Shown here: one piece after another, positions 35,482 to 42,841 of the stretch
How the letters are laid out: each line of letters begins with the position of its first letter
How positions within the stretch are numbered: the first letter of the stretch is position 1
Assembly: GCA_009835005.1 (NCBI GenBank)
Contig: WTFG01000005.1
Coordinates: 62,001-126,000 of the forward strand
DNA length: 64,000 bases
Reading direction: 5' to 3'
Source: Flavobacteriaceae bacterium Ap0902
GTDB lineage: Bacteria; Bacteroidota; Bacteroidia; Flavobacteriales; Weeksellaceae
The notes under the pieces: generated by a model
Databases searched by the model: none
Seen by the model: only the letters and a program-made list of their open reading frames with translations
What the model was told of the DNA's origin: nothing
Translations under genes and position numbers: made by a program

Positions 35482-37311
35482 ATGTATAAATATATTCTAT
35501 ACATTTTGGTGTTATCTCCTATAGGACTCATAGGACAAATTATCACATTGGATTCTCTATATGTCAAAGGTGACGAGGAAAACAAACGAGAAGATTTTCA
35601 CAAAACACAGATTTTGTCAGATTCTGTGAAATCTAATGCTGTGGGGTTAAGCCTTACAGAGGTTTTAAGAGAACAAACACCCATTTTTTTTAAAGAGAGC
35701 GGTGCAGGAATGATCAGTTCTGTTAGTTTTAGAGGAACTACAGCACAGCATACCGCAGTTTTATGGAATGGGCTCAATATTAATTCTCAGTTGTTAGGAC
35801 AAACAGATTTTAATGCGGTGAGTTTGGCCACAGCAGATGAGATGCATATAGAATATGGTTCTGGCGGTACAGAAAGTGGGAGTGGAGCCATTGGTGGTAC
35901 TGTTTCACTCTATAATACAGAAAAATTTCACCAGCCAGATCAGCAAAATATCCAATTAGGATATGGGAGTTTTAATCACTTCTTAGTGGGTTATAATTAT
36001 TTGATGTCTAATGATAATTCATTCTTTTCTATACAGTTTTATAGGGAACAATCAGATAATGATTATGAGATTCCAGAAAGGAATTATAAAAACATCAATG
36101 GTGATTTCTGGAAGAATGATATCAGTTTTAATTTAGGTTATCAATGGAAAGAGAATCATAAGCTGCTCTTTTATAATGAGGTTTATAATGATAAAAGAAA
36201 CTTTGCTTTAATATTACCTACAGAAACACCCAGCAAATATTATAATTTTAATTTTAGACATTTGGTTCGGTATATCTATACCAAGGATAAATTAAGAATC
36301 ACGCCAGAAGTTGGATTTTTAAAAGAACGTTATCGGTATTATCCAGATATCTCTCTCATAGAGAATTCTGGAAATGGAGTAGGCTCTTTGATCTCTAAAC
36401 TTAAAACGGAATATAAAATATGGCCTCGACTTAATTTAGAGATGAATGGCGGTTTTAATTATAGAGAAAACTTCCCAGAAGGCAATACAATGGGTAAAAT
36501 CTATAGAAGAGAAGCGACTTTTTCTGCTAGAACTGTTTATTCTCCTACAAAGTATCTTAAAATAGAGGGTTCAGGTAGAAAGGAATGGATAGGTGGATTT
36601 AGTTCACCTTATTTATATGCGGTGGTGTTGAATATTAATCCGATTAAGAGATGGTTTATTAAGTTAAAGACAGCTACATCTTTTCGTGCTCCAAGTTTTA
36701 ATGATTTGTATTGGCAGCCAGGAGGCAATCCAGATTTGAAATCAGAGTTTTCTGAATCCTATGAAATTAGTTCAGAATATAAAATGTCTAACTTTCATAT
36801 AGGGGTCAATGTATTTCATCAAGAAATAGAGGATATGATTAGATGGATACCAGGTAGAAGAGGATACTGGGAGGCTTTTAATGTGGATGAAGTGAAAATT
36901 GACGGTGTAGAAGCCAATTTGCATTATCATTTTAATTTGGCAGGAATTAGAACAGATGTGAATGGTTTTTTAGGATATACAGATGCACGTGATGCCAAAG
37001 AAGATTTATCTTTGATGTATGTACCTCCTTTGAAAATGGGATTTAATCTTGGTTTTAGTTACAAGAATTTTAGCATCGGATGGAACAATCGCTTTGTAGA
37101 TGATATCTATTTTTCTGTAGGAAAAGATGAGGATTCCAAAGTAGAGAAATATTATCTAAACAATATTATCTTTAAGTATAAAATGTTGGATGAGCGATTA
37201 CAATTATATTTTAAAATCAATAATTTAAATAATAAAATATATAGATCATTGTTAAATAGATATCAACCAACTAGAAATTTTAATTTAAAAATCAGTTATG
37301 AAATATTTTAG
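35482..37311 (+). CDS. TonB-dependent receptor, probable cobalamin transporter (BtuB-like)
   Basis: Outer-membrane beta-barrel of 609 residues with a signal peptide (about 1-19), plug domain (about 45-155: SLTEVLREQTPIFF, VSFRGTTAQHTAVLWNGLNINS) and a barrel ending in a terminal aromatic (ISYEIF). The size fits BtuB rather than the about 1000-residue SusC type, and no carboxypeptidase-like N-terminal extension is present. The upstream cobalamin riboswitch identifies the likely ligand. It overlaps the next gene by 14 bases. Confidence 0.9.
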   Translation: MYKYILYILVLSPIGLIGQIITLDSLYVKGDEENKREDFHKTQILSDSVKSNAVGLSLTEVLREQTPIFFKESGAGMISSVSFRGTTAQHTAVLWNGLNINSQLLGQTDFNAVSLATADEMHIEYGSGGTESGSGAIGGTVSLYNTEKFHQPDQQNIQLGYGSFNHFLVGYNYLMSNDNSFFSIQFYREQSDNDYEIPERNYKNINGDFWKNDISFNLGYQWKENHKLLFYNEVYNDKRNFALILPTETPSKYYNFNFRHLVRYIYTKDKLRITPEVGFLKERYRYYPDISLIENSGNGVGSLISKLKTEYKIWPRLNLEMNGGFNYRENFPEGNTMGKIYRREATFSARTVYSPTKYLKIEGSGRKEWIGGFSSPYLYAVVLNINPIKRWFIKLKTATSFRAPSFNDLYWQPGGNPDLKSEFSESYEISSEYKMSNFHIGVNVFHQEIEDMIRWIPGRRGYWEAFNVDEVKIDGVEANLHYHFNLAGIRTDVNGFLGYTDARDAKEDLSLMYVPPLKMGFNLGFSYKNFSIGWNNRFVDDIYFSVGKDEDSKVEKYYLNNIIFKYKMLDERLQLYFKINNLNNKIYRSLLNRYQPTRNFNLKISYEIF

Positions 37312-38413
37312 TCAATTATTTTTAGCGATTTTATTTTTATTAAATCTAACGGCTTGTCTGGAATCAGATAATTCTTTAAACATCCCAGATCCGCCAGATC
37401 CAGGAGGAGGACCTTCCGCTAGCGGGAGAAAAGGGGTATTAATTTCTAATGAAGGAAACTTCAGGTCTGCCAATGCTACCATAGATTTTTTAAATGCAAA
37501 TGGCGAATTAGAGACAAATGTGTTCACCAAAGCAAACCCTACTGTGCTATTAGGAGATGTATTGCAGGGCAGTTATGTAGCAGATGATTATACCTATTTA
37601 GTGGTGAATAATTCTAACAAAGTAGAGGTTGTAGACAGGAATACTTTTGAAATCGTGGAAACCATCACAGAGAATTTAAAACTGCCAAGATACCTCACCG
37701 TTACAGATGATTATATTTTCATTACCAACAATCATTCTACGTATGCTGGCGCATCTGGTGGGTATATTACCATCTATGACAAGGAAAGTTTTGAATATCT
37801 ATCCACCATAGAATTGCCCCAGCAAGTAGAAAAAATCTTTAGTAATTCTGACTTTGTGTATGTGCAACAATCCTATTTTAGCGATGGAAATAAAATCACT
37901 AAAATAGATGCTAGGTCTTTAGAAGTATTGGATGATATAGATTTAGATCAAAACTTGAGAGATTCTTCTTGGGGCACAGGAAACTATTTCTATGCAGTAA
38001 GCAATTCAGAAACCAATTGTAGCGAATATGAGGGATGTGAGGATGAGGATTTAACGATATCTATCTACCAAATAGAAAAAAGCACGGGCAATGTTACCAA
38101 AACTTGGAATTTTGATCAATATGTGGTTAATATAGACAATTACTATGATGAGCGTGTTTATTTCACCACCAGCAATGCCGTATATTATATCAATACAGAG
38201 GACCAGAGCAATCAGCCAACCTTACTTATTGAAACAGAGCAAAATGATTGGAGTAATTTTTATGGATTTTCTGTGTTAGAGGATCAAATTTATTTGTCTT
38301 ATGTTAATGGTTTTTTGACAGATTCAGATGTGTATATTTATAATGATCAAGGAACATTATTGAATACCTTTGAAGGAGGAAGAGGAGTGAATGATTTTTA
38401 TTTGTATAAGTAA
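37298..38413 (+). CDS. Surface beta-propeller lipoprotein, BtuG-like
   Basis: Lipoprotein of 371 residues (lipobox NLTAC, then an acidic ESDN and a Pro/Gly-rich linker) followed by a YncE/DUF5074-type beta-propeller; recurring blades include YLVVNNSNKVEVVDRNTFEIVE. In Bacteroides, BtuG proteins of this architecture sit on BtuB and bind B12 extremely tightly; operon position and fold suggest the same here. Overlaps the receptor gene, supporting coupled expression. Confidence 0.82.
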   Translation: MKYFSQLFLAILFLLNLTACLESDNSLNIPDPPDPGGGPSASGRKGVLISNEGNFRSANATIDFLNANGELETNVFTKANPTVLLGDVLQGSYVADDYTYLVVNNSNKVEVVDRNTFEIVETITENLKLPRYLTVTDDYIFITNNHSTYAGASGGYITIYDKESFEYLSTIELPQQVEKIFSNSDFVYVQQSYFSDGNKITKIDARSLEVLDDIDLDQNLRDSSWGTGNYFYAVSNSETNCSEYEGCEDEDLTISIYQIEKSTGNVTKTWNFDQYVVNIDNYYDERVYFTTSNAVYYINTEDQSNQPTLLIETEQNDWSNFYGFSVLEDQIYLSYVNGFLTDSDVYIYNDQGTLLNTFEGGRGVNDFYLYK

Positions 38414-38440
38414 AATTTAAATTCGTATCTATTTTTTTAT

Positions 38441-38469
38441 AATCCATCGATTGCTAGCGGTGGATTTTT
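38441..38469 (+). terminator. Terminator of the cobalamin uptake operon
   Basis: AATCCATCG / CGGTGGATT stem (one G-U), 8-base loop, T-rich end. Confidence 0.8.
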
Positions 38470-38610
38470 CTATTATGAGAGATAATAAAATTAATTATCT
38501 GGATTAAAACAAGGTTTGCAAAGTAAGTTAATTTAAAATAAATTTAACTGAGATTCAACTACATTTGCATTCAAACTATATATAGCTATTAACTTAAAAA
38601 AAGTGTTAAA

Positions 38611-40902
38611 ATGTCAGATAAGAAAAAATCAGATGCGTTTAATAAAGCAGCACTGGAATATCATAGATCAGAACCGAAAGGTAAAATTGAAGTAGTGCCT
38701 AGCAAACCCTATGCTTCTCAGAGATCCCTAGCATTAGCTTATTCACCAGGTGTAGCTATACCTTGTTTAGAGATTGAGAAAAATCCAGAAGACGTATATG
38801 AATATACTGGTAAAGGAAATTTAGTTGCGGTAATATCCAATGGTACGGCGGTTTTAGGCTTAGGGAATATTGGAGCAGAAGCCTCTAAACCTGTTATGGA
38901 AGGTAAGGCATTGTTATTTAAAATTTTTGCTGATATCAATGTTTTTGATATCGAAATTGATGAGAAAGATCCAGATAAGTTTATTGAAATAGTCAAAGGA
39001 ATAGCTCCTACCTTTGGAGGAATCAATTTAGAAGATATAAAGGCACCAGAGGCATTTTATATAGAAAACACGCTGAAAGAAGAATTAGATATTCCGTTAA
39101 TGCATGATGACCAGCACGGAACTGCTATAATTTCTGCAGCAGCCTTGATCAATGCCTTGCATTTGGCCAAAAAAGATATCAATAAAGTTAAATTGGTAGT
39201 AAATGGAGCCGGAGCTGCGGCCATTGCCTGTACCAAATTATACATGGCTTTGGGTATTAGAAAAGAAAATATCTTAATGTGCGATAGTAAAGGCGTCATT
39301 AATACAAAAAGAGAGAATCTAAATGATTATAAAAAACAGTTTGCTGCAGAAACCAAAGCTTCCACGCTTGCAGATGCTTTAAAGGGTGCCGATGTCTTTG
39401 TAGGATTATCGGTAGCCGATGTATTGAAACCAGCTATGTTAAAAAGCATGGCAGAAAATCCGATTGTGTTTGCTCTTGCAAATCCAAATCCAGAAATTGA
39501 TTATAATCTAGCTGTAAAAACCCGCAAAGATGTTATCATTGCCACTGGTAGAAGTGATTATCCCAATCAGGTGAATAATGTATTAGGATTTCCATATATT
39601 TTTAGAGGAGCCTTAGATGTACAAGCTATTACTATTAATGAAGAAATGAAGGTTGCCGCAGCTTTAGCCATAGCGGCATTAGCAAAAGAACCAGTACCCG
39701 AAGCAGTAATTATGGCTTATAACTTGAAATCTTTAAGTTTTGGTAAAGATTATTTTATCCCTAAACCTTTTGACAACAGATTACTTGCTAGAGTTTCTAT
39801 GGCAGTTGCAAAGGCCGCTATGGATAGTGGCGTCGCGAGAAAACCAATACATGATTTTGATGCTTACGAAAATGTGCTCATAGAAAGAATGGGTAAAAAT
39901 GATAAGTTCATTAGAATGCTGCAGAATAGAGCACGATCTAATCCAAAAAGAGTGGCATTTGGTAATGCAGAAGAATATAATGTGTTAAAAGCTGCACAAA
40001 TAGTTTATGAAGATGGCATTGCCGAACCTGTTTTATTAGGTGAGAAAAATTTCATTTTGAAACAGATGAAAAAATATGGAATAGAAATGAATGTGGAGAT
40101 TGTAGATCCTATGAGCGAAGAACAAAGTGAAAGAAGAAAAATCTATCGTCAAATGCTTTGGGAAAAACTTGAAAGAAAAGGGATGGATGAGTATAGCGCT
40201 AAAAGAGAAGTAAGACATAGAGATTATTTTGCACCTCTCATGTTGGCAAATGGTGATGTAGATGCGCTTATCGCAGGATTTTCTAAAAGTTATTCTTCTG
40301 TTTTAAAACCTATTTTAGACGTTATAGATAAAGAAGAGGGAGTAGATAAGGTGGCGTCTATGATGATGGTCCTTAGTGATAAAAAACATATGTTTTTTTC
40401 AGACGCAACAATTAATGAAAATCCATCTACAGAGGATTTAGTTAATATTGCAAGAATCATGGATAAAACGGTTAAATCTTTTACTATTGAACCTAGAATT
40501 GCCATGCTTTCCTATGAGAACTTTTCTGCTAATTCTGAAACTTCTAAAAAAGTTGCCAAAGCAGTTTCAATATTACATGAGAAAGATCCCGATATGATTG
40601 TAGATGGTGAAATTCAACCTGATTTTGCATTAAATAAAGAGTTGCTGGCAGAATATCCTTTTTCTAAACTTGGAAAAAAACCTGCTAATGTATTTGTTTT
40701 TCCAACCTTAGAAAGTGCCAATATATCTTATAAAATTATTAGAGGAATGGAATCTGCACAGGTAGTTGGTCCAATCTTAATGGGACTGGAAAAAGCAGTT
40801 CATGTGTTGCAAATGAGAGCTAGTGTAGAAGAGATTGTTAACCTTACAACTATTGCTGTTTTAGATGCTCAAGCTAGAGAAAAAGATGATCTAAAAGGGT
40901 AG
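38611..40902 (+). CDS. maeB: NADP-dependent malic enzyme with phosphotransacetylase-like domain
   Basis: Protein of 763 residues converting malate to pyruvate, CO2 and NADPH. The N-terminal 430 residues are malic enzyme (SPGVAIPC, MHDDQHGTAIISAAAL metal/substrate site, VVNGAGAAAIACTKL NADP fold). The C-terminal 330 residues resemble phosphate acetyltransferase, which in MaeB is a regulatory, acetyl-CoA-sensing domain. Complete length. It stands alone, followed by a bidirectional hairpin. A TACATTTG -7-like box lies 44 bases upstream of the start. Confidence 0.95.
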   Translation: MSDKKKSDAFNKAALEYHRSEPKGKIEVVPSKPYASQRSLALAYSPGVAIPCLEIEKNPEDVYEYTGKGNLVAVISNGTAVLGLGNIGAEASKPVMEGKALLFKIFADINVFDIEIDEKDPDKFIEIVKGIAPTFGGINLEDIKAPEAFYIENTLKEELDIPLMHDDQHGTAIISAAALINALHLAKKDINKVKLVVNGAGAAAIACTKLYMALGIRKENILMCDSKGVINTKRENLNDYKKQFAAETKASTLADALKGADVFVGLSVADVLKPAMLKSMAENPIVFALANPNPEIDYNLAVKTRKDVIIATGRSDYPNQVNNVLGFPYIFRGALDVQAITINEEMKVAAALAIAALAKEPVPEAVIMAYNLKSLSFGKDYFIPKPFDNRLLARVSMAVAKAAMDSGVARKPIHDFDAYENVLIERMGKNDKFIRMLQNRARSNPKRVAFGNAEEYNVLKAAQIVYEDGIAEPVLLGEKNFILKQMKKYGIEMNVEIVDPMSEEQSERRKIYRQMLWEKLERKGMDEYSAKREVRHRDYFAPLMLANGDVDALIAGFSKSYSSVLKPILDVIDKEEGVDKVASMMMVLSDKKHMFFSDATINENPSTEDLVNIARIMDKTVKSFTIEPRIAMLSYENFSANSETSKKVAKAVSILHEKDPDMIVDGEIQPDFALNKELLAEYPFSKLGKKPANVFVFPTLESANISYKIIRGMESAQVVGPILMGLEKAVHVLQMRASVEEIVNLTTIAVLDAQAREKDDLKG

Positions 40903-40980
40903 AATTGAAATAAATATTAAAAGCTATTATTAGCTTGAAGAATAAGTCTTAACGCATATGATATTTGAGATTTAATCAAA

Positions 40981-41026
40981 AAAAACACCCATTTTTTCTA
41001 ACCTAATTGAAAAAATGGGTAGTTTT
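40981..41026. terminator. Bidirectional terminator between maeB and tmRNA copy 1
   Basis: Perfect 12-bp stem ACCCATTTTTTC / GAAAAAATGGGT with a 10-base loop, A tract before and T tract after; it can end both converging transcripts. Confidence 0.85.
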
Positions 41027-41067
41027 TGGTATAAACTTTATAACTATTTGATAACGAGTTAATCTAG

Positions 41068-41468
41068 TGGAACTGGCGGGATTCGAACCCGCGTCCAAAC
41101 AAGGAAATCATAAGATTTCTACATGCTTAGTTTCATCTTTCATTTTCGTGTGCAGATTGGGTTGAAACTCCCTGACTACACCTTAGTTTTAATTAATTTC
41201 GAGGAAAAGTCAAAACACCAATTCCTCTATCTCCGTATTTCTGTGCCCTGAACTCAGACGCCACGGTGATCGGGCCTCTGCAGGACATTTAACGTCCCTG
41301 CCTTGCAGGGATATCGCCAAGACTTACTGTGATTCAGTCTAATTAGGCCGCTAAAGCGTAATTGTTGTTGCCAGTTAAAAAGTTGAAGTGTCTGATTTAC
41401 GTGAGTACACAACATTTCACGACATGCTTACTTACCATTTCGGCTTGCTGTCAAAACCAGTCAGCCCC
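41068..41468 (-). ncRNA. ssrA: tmRNA, copy 1
   Basis: Transfer-messenger RNA. The 5' end GGGGCTGACTGG pairs with the 3' end CCAGTTCC-A. The T-arm GCGGG-TTCGAAT-CCCGC has the standard loop, and the tag frame at 41343-41372 reads GNNNYALAA and stop. The G3-U70-type pair recognised by alanyl-tRNA synthetase is retained, and an extra G-U lies next to it in this copy. CCA is not encoded. It rescues stalled ribosomes with SmpB. Confidence 0.95.
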
Positions 41469-41540
41469 ATGATATTTGATTTAAATGAACTTCTATTCCT
41501 TCGCAGGAACTTACAAAGATACAATATTTATACCAATATA

Positions 41541-41852
41541 TTAATGTGAAGGTTTATTTTTTCTATATTTCAAGATATCAGAGGAATGTTCTATCAAATG
41601 AATCGGTGCTTCTGGATGATTTTTAATTTTTTGTAGCACTCTTTTATTTAATTTTTCTTTTGCTTGGCGAATATATATATGCTCTATTCTATCTGGAAAC
41701 TGTTCAAATGCCGTTAGATAAATATCTGTATCTCCTTCTGTAGCGTCTCCTAATAAAATGAACTTTTCTTTCTCATAGAATTGCAATAGATGATTTAAGG
41801 TGTTCTTCTTATGATTTTTGTACGCTTTTCTTTTCTCACCAAATTTAATCCC
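41541..41852 (-). pseudogene. 3' fragment of a DUF2183 gene (left repeat copy)
   Basis: Encodes the last about 103 residues of the intact DUF2183 protein (57614-58654) with identical reading and stop. Upstream of IKFGEKRKAYKNHKK it is fused at 41852/41853 to IS3 orfA DNA, so it lacks the HAD-like DxDxT active site. A chimeric frame (ATG at 41894) could give a 117-residue product but probably has no function. Confidence 0.9.
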
Positions 41853-42080
41853 TTGAGCTCTTTGCCATCCATACCAGCGTATCTTGAACGCCATTTGTAA
41901 AAGGTGGAGCTACTAACTCCATAGTCTCGGCTAATTTGCTCTACGCTTTTACCTGCCTCAAACTCTTTTAAAATCTTTGCAATCTTCTGCGGTGAATATT
42001 TACTTCGTCTCATAATTTTACTGTTTAAAGTTAATAATATTTTTATACTTTTAAACAGTCCTGTTTTAAGGGAAGCTTAC
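41853..42080 (-). mobile_element. IS3-family relic (partial orfA)
   Basis: From the ATG at 42013 the minus strand encodes MRRSKYSPQKIAKILKEF, then a helix-turn-helix VEQISRDYGVSSSTFYKWRSRYAGM, typical of IS3 OrfA. It is cut after about 55 residues, where DUF2183 DNA begins. Upstream, CTGTTTAAAG (42021) and CTTTTAAACAG (42048) form an inverted repeat, probably part of the IS end. orfB is absent. Confidence 0.85.
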
Positions 42081-42082
42081 AG

Positions 42083-42841
42083 TTATGAAATACTACTAAG
42101 TAACCAATCTTTAATTTCCTTTAAATTATCTTTTGAAATTTCAACTTTGGGGCTATTATTTTTGAATACAACATATTCATTTTCGATTCTACAGATATGA
42201 TCTTTGGTAACCAATGAATATCTTTTATTGGTATATTTATAGTCTATATTAGAACTTGATAATAGTTCTTCTATTTTATCAAAAGTTTGTTTAATAATTA
42301 ATACGCTTCCATCCAATAATCTTACCGATTTCGTCCTTTTCTTAGAATCATAAATTGCAATAGATATTATATCCTTTGGGTTGATCAGGTGTAAATTCCT
42401 ATGAATATCCTCAATATTCAACATTAAGCTATCTTTGGCTTTTCGCTTGGCTAACTCTAGGTAATTCTCTAGATTGTTAGATAGCTTTTTCCATATTGGT
42501 TTTATTAAATAGATGTCAACATGATATTTATTAAATACCTTTTCGGGTATATCGGGTTGATCTTTTTGAAATCCAGTAAAATAAATGATAAATGGACAAT
42601 AGTCCGCATTGTTACCTATTAAATCTAATATTTCATAGGTACTACCGCCTTTGATATTCCAATCCATAAAAATTAAATCTGGCTTATCGTTCTCAATAAT
42701 TTTTATAGCGTTTTCGATATTAGTACTATTGGATATGTTGAACCAATCCTGATAACAATTCATTCTATTGACAATGCCATCTATAGCATCTTCTATATCT
42801 TCTATGATAGCATAGCTAAAACCTTTATTTTGATATATCAT
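42083..42841 (-). CDS. LytTR-family response regulator
   Basis: Response regulator of 252 residues. The receiver domain (about 8-125) has acidic EDIED near the N-terminus, phospho-acceptor D60 in LIFMDWNIKGG and the conserved lysine in YLIKP. A C-terminal LytTR DNA-binding domain (about 150-250) contains IISIAIYDSKKRTKSVRLLDGS and YSLVTKDHICRI. Overlaps the upstream sensor kinase by 17 bases, so the two form a cognate pair. Candidate targets are the divergent genes from 45910. Confidence 0.88.
   Translation of the reverse strand: MIYQNKGFSYAIIEDIEDAIDGIVNRMNCYQDWFNISNSTNIENAIKIIENDKPDLIFMDWNIKGGSTYEILDLIGNNADYCPFIIYFTGFQKDQPDIPEKVFNKYHVDIYLIKPIWKKLSNNLENYLELAKRKAKDSLMLNIEDIHRNLHLINPKDIISIAIYDSKKRTKSVRLLDGSVLIIKQTFDKIEELLSSSNIDYKYTNKRYSLVTKDHICRIENEYVVFKNNSPKVEISKDNLKEIKDWLLSSIS

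Larger units (their letters stand above)
41063..41852. repeat. 790-bp direct repeat, left copy
   Basis: Matches 57136-57925 over its whole length with an offset of 16073 bases, no indel, and only three differences seen by eye (41072 A/G, 41086 A/G, 41519 A/T). It contains the whole tmRNA gene and the 3' part of a DUF2183 gene. The left edge is flanked by the maeB terminator region and the right edge by an IS3 relic. Confidence 0.95.
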
